Shown here piece after piece: positions 28,601 through 35,900 of a stretch of DNA of 64,000 nucleotides (its first letter is position 1; each line of letters begins with the position of its first letter). Below the pieces are notes generated by a model. It did not search any database and was not told the origin of the DNA. It was given only the letters and a program-made list of their open reading frames with translations. The DNA is from Rhizobium etli 8C-3 (lineage in GTDB: Bacteria; Pseudomonadota; Alphaproteobacteria; Rhizobiales; Rhizobiaceae), in the NCBI RefSeq assembly GCF_001908375.1, contig NZ_CP017244.1, positions 992,001 through 1,056,000 of the forward strand. The letters are read 5' to 3'. Both the position numbers and the translations under genes were made by a program.

Positions 28601-31095
28601 TTGATGCCGATTACCGGCCCCTGGTTCTTGACCGGGATCACGAGCGAGCGCTCAAGCGCCCGGCCGCCCGTTTCCTGCATGCGGACATGGATCGTCGCGT
28701 TCAACAACTGCGTGGTTGCCGGAAGATCGCCGATCGCAAGATCGGTCGTTGCTTGGCCGTTCTCGTCCAGTTCCGGCAGGCCTTCGATCGCCTGGCGGCT
28801 TTCTTCGTTCGCCTCCTCGTCAGAAAGACCGAAGAAGTAACCCGGGAAGCTTTGGCTTTCGCGCGTCGGGTTGATGACGACATCGCCTTCGAGCGTCAGG
28901 CCGGCTGCCGGCGCGCCGTAAAGATATTTACCGCTGATTTTAATCGTTGCCGGCGTATCGGGACCGATTACCTGGGCTTCGGTCTTCAGATCCAGCTCGG
29001 TGCGATCGGGAACGAAATCATCGACGAGGAACGTTCTGGTGCCGATCGGGGGGGCCTTGGGGTCGGTATGGACGTTCATCGTCCAGCTGCCGCGCATGGC
29101 ATTTTCCTGAATCGGCAGATCGATCAGGTAGCCGCCGACGTCGCTGCTTTGCCGAATGATGCGCCGGTCTTCGACGCCATCTGGACGCATGAAGATGAAG
29201 GTCAGCGGCAGCTTCTCGATCGCCTTGCCATCCGTATCGCGGGCAAGGGCAGTGGCATGGACGATTTCGCCCACCCGATAGATCCCGCGCTCGGTCCAGG
29301 TCATGACATCGATAGCCCCGGGTGAGGCTCGTCCCGTGACGCCGCGATCGGACAAGTCGAAGCCTGCACGAGTCATGTCGACGAAGACGTAGTCGGACGC
29401 CCCGCTCCGGGCAGCCAGGACGGCTGGCGTGAGTGCTGCGGTGCCGCGCAGCAGCCCGGCAGTGAAGGTGGCTCGGCCGCTTTCATCCGTCGTCGCGGTG
29501 CCCAGAACCTCGTTGTTTTTGGCAAGCAGTTGCAGTTCGACACCGGCGATCGGCTTGGCGGAAGCGAGCGAGCGCGTAAAGACGTTGAGCCCGTCGGCTC
29601 CGGCATAGGTTGTAACGCCGATATCGGAAACGACGAACCATTGTGTCGCTTTGGAATCCCACTCGTTTTCCGGCTTGTCGGCAGGCGAGGCGGTCAGAAC
29701 ATAGATGCCCGGCTGGCGCTTGGGCAGGACTTCATCGACGGGGAAGCTGGTGACGACATCTTTGTTCAGAGCGTTGGCGATCTCGATTGAACCCTGCCAC
29801 ACGAGTTCACCGCTTTCATCCTGAATGCGCTGCGCGCTATAACCGTCGAGCTGCGTCAGGAACTGCGAAGTGGTGAGGAGCGGAGCAATACCGCGATCGC
29901 CAATGCGGTAGAGCTTGAGGTTGGCAGTTTCGATATTGACGCTGACGAGCGGAACGCCGCGGCGGGCCGTCGAAGGCAGCACGAAGCCATCGCCGGTAAA
30001 GCGCACCATCTGAGAGCGGTCCTTGACGTAGACATCGAGGCTGACGGGTACGTCCAGGACTTCGTCGACGGAAGAGGGAAGGCCGGTGCGCAAGCTGATC
30101 TTGTAGGTTTCGCCGTGACCCAGGCCCTCGACGCAGATCTGCTTGTCCTTGGCCTCGAGCGCCTTGGGGACTTGTCCGTTCAGCGTTACAAACGGTGCAT
30201 AGTCGAGCGACTTGACGAGGGGTTCAGAGAACGTCACGCAGGCACGAGGCGTCGCGCTGTCTGCATCGACATTGTGTTCGGTGATACGGAAGCCCTGTTC
30301 CGATTTGAGCTTTAGATAAGCTGCCTGCACTTCCCTGGAACTTGCCAGCGCAAGGCTTGCCTTATAGGCGTTGAGGGCCGCGCGGAAATTCGAATTCTTG
30401 GCGAGCGAGGTCGCAAGCACGGCAAGAGCCTCGGCCCGCTTTGAGGCTGTGCGCGTCAGTTGGTAGCCGTTCAACCCATCGACCAGTGCCTGGCCGAAGG
30501 CCTGGCTGTCAGTACCGCCGAGCGAATTTGCGGCGCGAGCCGTCTCCAGCCAGAGATCGGCATCGTCGGGCGCCAGCGCCAGCGCATGATGAAAAGCGTC
30601 GATCGCACCTGCGAGGTTGTTGGCGGTAAGATCAAGGCGCGCCGTTGCTGTCAGGCTGTCGACGGTCTGGCCCGGTTGAGCGTCGGTGAGCGCCAGATTG
30701 GCCTTGAAGTCGCGCGCTTGCTGGATGATGTCTTCCGACAGAAAGCTGAGGCGAGGGGGCGCACCGATATCGCGCTCGCGCGGTCCCGCCGTCGTTTCGA
30801 CGACCCGACCGGCGATGGCGCCCGGAAATGCGTTCATCGTCTTGAAGTCGGACTTCAGGAAACACCATTTCACCTTGGGGTTATAGGTGAAAGCCTTGCA
30901 GCTCTTGTCACCAATGCACGAGGTCTTGCATTGTTCGAGCGAAACGTTCTGTTCGGTCCGCAGGTCAAAGCCGAAGAAGTCAGCGTCCTTGATCGTCTGG
31001 ATATCTCGCTTCGTCTCCGCAGCTGTCGCGGGAAGGCTGGCCGCGATGGCTGAAACGGCAATGACGGCAGATGCAAAAAACGAGCGTACAGACAT
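25627..31095 (-). CDS. Alpha-2-macroglobulin family protease inhibitor with N-terminal PAN/Apple domain
   Basis: An 1822-residue exported protein. A signal peptide covers about residues 1-25 and is followed by a PAN/Apple-like domain (about 27-90) with cysteines in EQCKTSCIGDKSCKAFTY and WCFLKSDF. Then come the MG domains, the bait region and the thioester domain with YPFGCAEQTTSRALPLLYLS; the thioester Cys is residue 1372, so the CxEQ motif is intact. Such proteins sit in the periplasm and trap proteases covalently. There is no lipobox: the signal peptide ends ATAAETKR, so it is probably soluble or otherwise held. pbpC overlaps its stop codon. Confidence 0.93.
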   Translation of the reverse strand: MSVRSFFASAVIAVSAIAASLPATAAETKRDIQTIKDADFFGFDLRTEQNVSLEQCKTSCIGDKSCKAFTYNPKVKWCFLKSDFKTMNAFPGAIAGRVVETTAGPRERDIGAPPRLSFLSEDIIQQARDFKANLALTDAQPGQTVDSLTATARLDLTANNLAGAIDAFHHALALAPDDADLWLETARAANSLGGTDSQAFGQALVDGLNGYQLTRTASKRAEALAVLATSLAKNSNFRAALNAYKASLALASSREVQAAYLKLKSEQGFRITEHNVDADSATPRACVTFSEPLVKSLDYAPFVTLNGQVPKALEAKDKQICVEGLGHGETYKISLRTGLPSSVDEVLDVPVSLDVYVKDRSQMVRFTGDGFVLPSTARRGVPLVSVNIETANLKLYRIGDRGIAPLLTTSQFLTQLDGYSAQRIQDESGELVWQGSIEIANALNKDVVTSFPVDEVLPKRQPGIYVLTASPADKPENEWDSKATQWFVVSDIGVTTYAGADGLNVFTRSLASAKPIAGVELQLLAKNNEVLGTATTDESGRATFTAGLLRGTAALTPAVLAARSGASDYVFVDMTRAGFDLSDRGVTGRASPGAIDVMTWTERGIYRVGEIVHATALARDTDGKAIEKLPLTFIFMRPDGVEDRRIIRQSSDVGGYLIDLPIQENAMRGSWTMNVHTDPKAPPIGTRTFLVDDFVPDRTELDLKTEAQVIGPDTPATIKISGKYLYGAPAAGLTLEGDVVINPTRESQSFPGYFFGLSDEEANEESRQAIEGLPELDENGQATTDLAIGDLPATTQLLNATIHVRMQETGGRALERSLVIPVKNQGPVIGIKPEFSDDIAENSIASFNVIGVSADGQKQEMKGLRWTLSLLEREYQWYREGTAWKYETAFNARQVASGTTDTGLDGGKIASQVGWGRYRLEVESPENDGPVSSVEFDAGWMVEAVSSETPDGLEIALDKASYRTGETAKLKISSRYGGELMVTAGTEDLIAVQNATIGETGGEVEIPVTAEWGAGAYVTAALFRPGDAQDSHMPMRSIGIKWLKVDPEQRALQVTVNAPEKMLPRAPLNISLAVSGAGATEDAYVTVAAVDVGILNLTRYEAPDPEDWYFGQRQLGLEIRDLYGRLIDASLGTTGKLRTGGDGGTVALQASPPTQKLVAFFKGPVKLDAEGRANVRFDIPQFNGTARLMAVAWSKDGVGHGVKDIVIRDPVVVTASLPKFLAPGDTAQLRLDIANTDAPAGDFRLQLMGNEAVGIEGAAASRTIHLDAGEKSDFTLSVIGKQPGNGLVSINLSDASGLSLDQTVDIPVRPSSLPVTERRVIALKPGAKLRVDQELLANSVLPGASVSVNVTRSAAFDIPALLMSLDRYPFGCAEQTTSRALPLLYLSDLAKQNGLEGDADVTKRVQDAIYRVLSYQASAGSFGLWGPDSGDLWLDSYVTDFLTRAREENYDVPDRALVQALENLQNALSYDVDVKTQGDQIAYAIYVLARNRKASISDLRYYADTMINDFPTPLAKAHVAAALALYGDATRSKNIFVDALQMTEDSIVQRVNLSRTDYGSILRDGAAILALAAESRPVPPVIPELAKAVGREWDRSKWTSTQEQAWTLLAARAIQSGDDSLKVDVNGALHTGAYMAKMSGDALMNNPLTLTSAMAEPVSAVVTTVAAPVTPLPAGGNGFAIERTYYTLDGEPANVSEAQQNERYVVVLHVTETNAWPSRVVVTDLLPAGLQIDNPSLVDSAQLTNFDWIGEQTAAHTEFRNDRFVAAFNRTTDDNREINVAYIVRAVTPGAYDHPAATVEDMYRPEYSARTATGKMEVVAAR

Positions 31096-31214
31096 AGGTC
31101 CCCCCCGGTCGCTGGCGCTTCATTGCGGCACTCTCCTGCGGCCGAAAAGACTTGTCAATACAACTTCAAATTTAGAGATGCTTTTTATCAAAGGCTTACG
31201 CCACGTTTAGTGTT

Positions 31215-31230
31215 TTGTTAATATTAACAA
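31215..31230. promoter_or_regulatory. Perfect 16-bp AT-rich palindrome
   Basis: TTGTTAATATTAACAA is its own reverse complement and lies in the 292-bp gap between the divergent A2M and response-regulator genes, 33 bp upstream of the stress promoter. It looks like an operator, but no specific regulator can be named. Confidence 0.45.
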
Positions 31231-31262
31231 TAGCTTATTCGAAAAATAATGCGTATCGGTCC

Positions 31263-31287
31263 GGAACATATCCCCCGCTTGCCCGTT
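31263..31287 (+). promoter_or_regulatory. EcfG/RpoE2-type general stress promoter before the response regulator
   Basis: GGAAC (31263-31267), 16 bp, CGTT (31284-31287), an exact consensus match. Transcription would begin near 31294, giving a leader of about 95 bases before the response-regulator ATG at 31388. Confidence 0.75.
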
Positions 31288-31387
31288 ATTCACCCAAGTT
31301 CCGCTGCTGCGCAGTCTTTCGTGTGCCGGGTGGAAAGGGCGTTTGGCCACGAATTGTTTTGCGTAAGCTGGCTTATAGGACAACCTC

Positions 31388-31786
31388 ATGAACCAAAAAG
31401 TATTGATCGTGGAGGACGAGTTCTTGATCGCCCTCGATCTTGAAGCAACCGTTCACGCCATGGGCATGGAAGTGACAGGGCTTGCCACAAACAAGGAACA
31501 GGCGTTGCGTCTTGCGCCGACGGCGGACGTCGCTTTTGTCGACGTCAACCTGTCGGATGGTGCGACCGGACCGGAAATCGGCCGCCGACTGGCGCAAGAC
31601 CACGGTATTGCCGTCGTCTTTATGACCGGCAATCCGGACATGGTGGCAGGAGGCATCGAGGGGACGCTCGGCGTCGTCAAAAAGCCGGTCAAGCCGTCTG
31701 TCGTCGAGCAGTCGCTGAGATATGCCGTCGCACGCCGCAATGGCGCGCTCGCTGCCGTTCCGTCGCAGATGCTGGTCTTTGCCTGA
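31388..31786 (+). CDS. Single-domain response regulator (receiver only)
   Basis: A 132-residue protein made only of a receiver domain. The acidic pocket is VEDE (Asp10, Glu11), the phosphoacceptor is Asp52 in AFVDVNLSDG, the switch Thr is Thr80 in VVFMTGNPD and the conserved Lys is in VVKKPVKP (98-99). There is no output domain. The beta4 region FMTGNPD resembles the receiver of PhyR and of the stand-alone receivers that feed the general stress response. An EcfG-type promoter lies upstream, which supports that link. AGGA precedes the ATG. Confidence 0.88.
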   Translation: MNQKVLIVEDEFLIALDLEATVHAMGMEVTGLATNKEQALRLAPTADVAFVDVNLSDGATGPEIGRRLAQDHGIAVVFMTGNPDMVAGGIEGTLGVVKKPVKPSVVEQSLRYAVARRNGALAAVPSQMLVFA

Positions 31787-31789
31787 GGC

Positions 31790-32479
31790 TCAGCCGCTGG
31801 CGGGCGCAAGCCGCCCGGCGCTCACACCCGCACCGTAGGCGCGAAGGAACGTCGTGACCGCATTGCGGGCGGCACTTTCAATCTGCTCATCGCTCGGCGT
31901 TTGCCCGAACAGCATCATGACCTGCAGATCCGCATTCGCGAGAGCAAGGAATTGGCGTGCCGCCACATCGAAATCTTCGATCGTCAGCGCACCGCTGGCG
32001 CTCAACCGCGCAAATAAGGCGCCGAGCGCCGAAACGATCCTGCCGGGGCCTTGCTGACGCCAAGTCTCGAAGAGATGCGGATAGCGCTCACCTTCGTTCT
32101 GGACGAGACGGCGCAGGAACTTTCCGTCCTGGTTGCAAATGCAATTCTTGTTGATCCGGATCGCGAAGGCGACAAGGTCTTCTTCCAAATTGTCGGCATT
32201 GATCGGAAATGTTGCCAGCATCGAAAAAATCATCGAATTGGCGCGCTTCAGCACGTCGTCCACGACGGCGATGAACAAGGTCTCTTTCTCGCAATAGTGA
32301 TTATAGATCGTTTGGCGCGAGACATTGGCCTCTGCCGCAATCTCGTCGATGCTTGCTCCTGCGAAGCCCTGGCGGCAAAACACGTCCGCGGCTGCTTCAA
32401 GGATGGAAGCGCGCTTCTTGAACTGGCCGCGCTGGGTCGGCTCGTCCAATTTCTTTTCGGATGGCGCGAAATTCTTCAT
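31790..32479 (-). CDS. TetR/AcrR family transcriptional regulator
   Basis: A 229-residue repressor. The N-terminal helix-turn-helix is clear: SILEAAADVFCRQGFAGASI and DEIAAEANVSRQTIYNHYCE (about residues 24-65). The C-terminal ligand domain carries the TetR_C pattern (FLALANADLQVMMLFG). The ATG at 32479 is chosen over 32515 because the upstream extension runs into the operator and has no homology. It is divergent from a Bcr/CflA exporter and an 18-bp palindrome lies 28 bp upstream, so it most likely represses both. The effector is unknown. Confidence 0.9.
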   Translation of the reverse strand: MKNFAPSEKKLDEPTQRGQFKKRASILEAAADVFCRQGFAGASIDEIAAEANVSRQTIYNHYCEKETLFIAVVDDVLKRANSMIFSMLATFPINADNLEEDLVAFAIRINKNCICNQDGKFLRRLVQNEGERYPHLFETWRQQGPGRIVSALGALFARLSASGALTIEDFDVAARQFLALANADLQVMMLFGQTPSDEQIESAARNAVTTFLRAYGAGVSAGRLAPASG

Positions 32480-32507
32480 CTCTCTATAGATAATGCGCCT
32501 TGACGTT

Positions 32508-32525
32508 TTAGACAACGTTGTCTAA
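32508..32525. promoter_or_regulatory. Perfect 18-bp palindrome, TetR operator
   Basis: TTAGACAACGTTGTCTAA is its own reverse complement and lies between the divergent tetR-type and exporter genes, 28 bp from the regulator's ATG. Size and symmetry fit a TetR-family operator. A second, looser repeat (GTGTC-N11-GACAC) lies at about 32536-32556. Confidence 0.75.
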
Positions 32526-32688
32526 TTTTACATATGTGTCCAAAATAATTGACACGTCGGTTCGCATTCGCTGACGCCGGTCCCAGCGCGTCGGGCAGGC
32601 TGCAGCCGCCCCTCATTTGAATCCTTCGAAAGCAACGCGGCGGAGTAGATCCGCTTCCTTCGCTGCGCATTTATGAAAGATCATCAAA

Positions 32689-33888
32689 ATGACCGCTTCA
32701 TTCTTTCGCATTGCGATCATTCTCGGGCTGCTATCAGCCATAGGTCCCTTTGCTATCGACATGTACCTTCCCGCGCTGCCTTCGATCGGCGCCGATCTCG
32801 GTTCTAATAATAACGTTACCCAGTTGAGCCTTCTGTCGTTCTTCATTTCTTTTGCACTGGCCCAGTTGCTTTACGGTCCGCTGTCCGACATGTGGGGCCG
32901 CAAGCTGCCACTTTACCTGGGCATCGGCATCTTCACCCTTGCCAGCATCGGCTGCGCGCTGGCGCAAGACATAGAAACGCTGATCGCCTTCCGTTTTATC
33001 CAGGGCATCGGCGGGGCGGCCGGCATGGTCATACCACGCGCTGTTGTTCGTGACATGCACACTGGCGTTCAGGCAGCCCGTCTCATGTCGCTACTCATGC
33101 TCGTCTTTTCAATTTCCCCCATCCTTGCTCCGCTGGCCGGCAGCGCGGTCATCGAGTTCTACGGCTGGCGGGGTGTCTTCTGGGCGGTGATGGTCGCGGC
33201 CGTCGTCGGGCTCGTGCTGCTTGCCACACAGCTTGACGAGACTCGCCCGACGAAGGATCGTAAGGGCAGCAGCCTCGGCAGCGCGATGTCTGCCTATGGA
33301 TTGCTTTTGCGCGACAGGAATTTCCTGACGCTCACCACCATCGGTGGTCTCGGGATCTCAAGCTTCCTCGTCTACCTCGCCAACTCGCCCTTCGTTCTGA
33401 TCCAGCACTACGGCCTGACCCCGACGCAGTACAGCTTCGCCTTTTCCGTCAATGCCGTGTCCTTCTTCGCCGTTTCGCAGGCGACCGGATGGCTCGGAGA
33501 GCGTTTCGGCCTCGCTCGCGTCATGCGCTCAGCTGTCACCTTCTATTGCCTCGTCATGGTCGTGATGGCCGTCGTAATGGCGGCGGGCATCAACGAGCTT
33601 GCGGTCATGGCCGTCTTGCTTTTCATCGGATATGGCTTTCTCGGCCTTGTCATCCCAACGAGCGCGGTTCTTGCTCTGGAGGATCATGGTCAGATCGCAG
33701 GTACGGCCTCGTCATTGATGGGAACATTGCACTTCGTCATTGCGGCTGTCGCGATGGTGGTGTCTAGCCTGTTTGCCGACGGGACGGCCGTTCCGATGGC
33801 CGCAGGCATTGCGGCCTGCGCGCTGCTTGCATTCGTCCTTACTCAAGCAACGCTCGGCCGCCGCGCCGCCGCAGCGCCGGCTGAATGA
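32689..33888 (+). CDS. Bcr/CflA family drug-resistance MFS transporter
   Basis: A 399-residue, 12-segment major facilitator of the drug:proton antiporter DHA1 group. The family start AIGPFAIDMYLPALPSIGAD is present, with the MFS motif A-like LYGPLSDMWGRKLPLYLGIG between segments 2 and 3 and RFIQGIGGAAGMVIPRAVVR (motif C region) in segments 4-5. It would export drugs or small metabolites in exchange for protons. It is divergent from the TetR-type regulator and is the obvious target. The ribosome binding site is weak (GAAAGATC). Confidence 0.93.
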   Translation: MTASFFRIAIILGLLSAIGPFAIDMYLPALPSIGADLGSNNNVTQLSLLSFFISFALAQLLYGPLSDMWGRKLPLYLGIGIFTLASIGCALAQDIETLIAFRFIQGIGGAAGMVIPRAVVRDMHTGVQAARLMSLLMLVFSISPILAPLAGSAVIEFYGWRGVFWAVMVAAVVGLVLLATQLDETRPTKDRKGSSLGSAMSAYGLLLRDRNFLTLTTIGGLGISSFLVYLANSPFVLIQHYGLTPTQYSFAFSVNAVSFFAVSQATGWLGERFGLARVMRSAVTFYCLVMVVMAVVMAAGINELAVMAVLLFIGYGFLGLVIPTSAVLALEDHGQIAGTASSLMGTLHFVIAAVAMVVSSLFADGTAVPMAAGIAACALLAFVLTQATLGRRAAAAPAE

Positions 33889-33924
33889 CAATTGCGGCCG
33901 CTCCGAAGATGGCGCGGCCAGTTT

Positions 33925-34962
33925 TCACGAATTGAGTAAAAAGGCGTCGCTTTCGCCTGGCACCAGTTCCAGCGGCCAGATCGTGTTGCGCGCGCCCTTG
34001 GGATAAAATTTCGCATAAGCGGGCATGGTCGCAAGCAGCGTTTCGGCCAGTTCGACACCGAGATCGCGCAGCGACATGCGAAAACAGGTGAGGGCAGGTT
34101 GCAGGAATTTAGCGCGCGGCTCTTCGCGGAAGCCGATCACTGCCAAATCGCGCCCCGGAACGACGCCTGCCTCGACAAGGCGTCTGTAAAGACCAATCGC
34201 CATCAGTTCGTAGATCAGGATGATGGCTGTCGGCTTGTTGTCCAGCAGCAGCAATTCGTGTCCGGCCTGATAGCCACCTTGTTCGCTCGATTTGACGCGG
34301 ATGACGAGCTTCGGGTCGTAGGGGATGCCGTGGCGCTCAAGCGACTTTTGGTAGGCATCGACGAAGACATAGCCGAGATTGATGTCGCTCGAGGGTGCTG
34401 CGATCGCGATCCTGCGATGTCCCTTGGCCACCAGCCGGTCGACGGCCGATGCAGCTACGCCTTCGAAATCGAGATCTATCCAGGTGTAGTTGCCGCCCGA
34501 TGAACTTCGTCCGAGCGCGACGAAAGGGATCTTGGCTTTCACCAGAAGATCGATGCGCCTATCGATCCGCTGCGTCGCTGAAAGAATCATCGCGTCGACG
34601 ACGCGCCGCGCCACCATGCGCTTCAGATATTCGTAGGGATCTTCGTCGCTGGGGCAGGGCAGCATTACGAGGTCGAGCTTGTGGCGTGCAAGCACGCTCT
34701 GCAGACCGCCGGTGAGGCCGAGAAAAAAGTTGTCGCTATTTTCGACCGTTTCTTTGCTTGATTCGATCATCAATCCGATGACGTTGGTCGTGCCCTGCCT
34801 CAGGCTCCGGCCGGATTGATTTGGCACGTAGCCGAGCTCTTCGGCAGCCGCCAGCACGCGCTTGCGCGTTTCCTCGTTGACGTCCGGCTTGTCGTTCAGC
34901 GCGCGGGAAACCGTCCCAATCGAAATGTCGAGATGCTTGGCAAGCTGACGGATTCCCTTCAT
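33925..34962 (-). CDS. LacI family transcriptional regulator (first)
   Basis: A 345-residue LacI/GalR repressor. The DNA-binding helix-turn-helix and hinge (IRQLAKHLDISIGTVSRALN, about residues 4-23; VLAAAEELGYVPNQSGRSLR) precede a periplasmic-binding-protein-like sugar domain. No transport or catabolic gene is adjacent, so its target is unknown; it could be a second regulator for the LacI operators at 37242-37274, but the other LacI protein is closer. No operator was noticed in its own upstream region (34963-35185), which otherwise holds nothing I recognise. Confidence 0.9.
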   Translation of the reverse strand: MKGIRQLAKHLDISIGTVSRALNDKPDVNEETRKRVLAAAEELGYVPNQSGRSLRQGTTNVIGLMIESSKETVENSDNFFLGLTGGLQSVLARHKLDLVMLPCPSDEDPYEYLKRMVARRVVDAMILSATQRIDRRIDLLVKAKIPFVALGRSSSGGNYTWIDLDFEGVAASAVDRLVAKGHRRIAIAAPSSDINLGYVFVDAYQKSLERHGIPYDPKLVIRVKSSEQGGYQAGHELLLLDNKPTAIILIYELMAIGLYRRLVEAGVVPGRDLAVIGFREEPRAKFLQPALTCFRMSLRDLGVELAETLLATMPAYAKFYPKGARNTIWPLELVPGESDAFLLNS

Positions 34963-35185
34963 CGGCTGCGTTCTTCCTCCTCGATCAAAGCGCGTAGCCT
35001 CCTCTTATTGCCACAGGAACGCGTCTGCGCAAAGCGGCCGCAGGCTCGCTTGCCCATGGGCGGCAGCCGTGGGCGGCACGGACGTCAGATGAAAACCGGC
35101 CCAGGATGACGATGCCGCATCGCTTTTGCGCTTGCCAGCCGACATCTACTTCACGCTCCTCATCAAGGTGGTCCGCAGGCAGATG

Positions 35186-35216
35186 CCAGCCCCGGCAGCC
35201 AGGCCGCCGGGGCTGG
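35186..35216 (-). terminator. Strong hairpin after the DUF1127 gene
   Basis: A perfect 11-bp stem (CCAGCCCCGGC / GCCGGGGCTGG) with a 9-base loop lies 3 bp beyond the stop codon of the minus-strand DUF1127 gene. There is no U-run, but the stem is strong. Confidence 0.65.
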
Positions 35217-35219
35217 AAG

Positions 35220-35459
35220 TCATCTTGTGTCTGGCCAGATGCTCCAGTACCTCTCCGCGCTGTGCGCGTGCTCGGCCTCCGGAAGGCCGATATCGCGGCG
35301 CATACGATCTGACAGCTGGGAGACCTGGCTCACCGTTTGGTGATGCCTCCAGGCGGCCAGGACCAGCGCGCGCGCTGTCCGCCAGACGCCAAATTTCCGG
35401 TATAGTTCATCGACCGTTGCTGGCAGGGTTTCAGCAACTATAACTTGTACTTCACGCAT
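35220..35459 (-). CDS. DUF1127 domain small protein
   Basis: A 79-residue protein whose C-terminal half carries the DUF1127 motif (LSDRMRRDIGLPEAE, about residues 49-63), preceded by a hydrophobic/aromatic helix (FGVWRTARALVLAAWRHHQ). DUF1127 proteins are abundant in rhizobia; some act in RNA binding, phosphate or motility control, but this one is uncharacterised. It is a single-gene unit closed by a hairpin. The ribosome binding site (GGGGCGGA) is modest. Confidence 0.82.
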   Translation of the reverse strand: MREVQVIVAETLPATVDELYRKFGVWRTARALVLAAWRHHQTVSQVSQLSDRMRRDIGLPEAEHAHSAERYWSIWPDTR

Positions 35460-35603
35460 GATTATCCGCCCCGGCTCAAGCAGCCAGGTCCTCTTGAAGG
35501 TTCAAAGACATACGGAGGCGGACGTGGAACACACCTAGTCGCTCGGCGGTCCGACTCACGTCAGGTCAAGTTGGGAAATGCCAAATTGGCAGGAATCCGG
35601 GGT

Positions 35604-35708
35604 TTACACGGCCTCGGACGAATACAGGTCCCGATTGGATGCACAGTGCATCGACGTCATGGGAGCCATCCCGCCAGCGGAGCGTACAAACACGAGAATG
35701 GAATTCAT
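35604..35708 (-). CDS. Candidate 34-residue small protein
   Basis: An ATG at 35708 preceded by AGAGGAGGCG, one of the strongest Shine-Dalgarno sequences in the window, at normal spacing. The product starts MNSILVFVRSAGGMAPMTSM and ends NRDLYSSEAV, then TAA. It is mildly hydrophobic at the N-terminus, has one Cys and no domain I recognise. It is 145 bp upstream of and on the same strand as the DUF1127 gene. Short length and unknown homology keep confidence moderate; it could also be a leader peptide. The rest of 35460-35900 shows nothing else. Confidence 0.45.
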   Translation of the reverse strand: MNSILVFVRSAGGMAPMTSMHCASNRDLYSSEAV

Positions 35709-35900
35709 TTCACGCCTCCTCTGATCAAATCTGCGAGATAGCCGCATATTTGCACAACGGCGGGTGGTCAGCAATACTAAATCATGAATTGTAGCTATCA
35801 TCGATAAGGTTGTTGCGTGACGGCAACACGTCACTTCCGACGCCTGTTGTCCGGCAGCTATCTGTGGCGAGCGGCAAAAGGGATCGCGTCGGCTTTAAGG

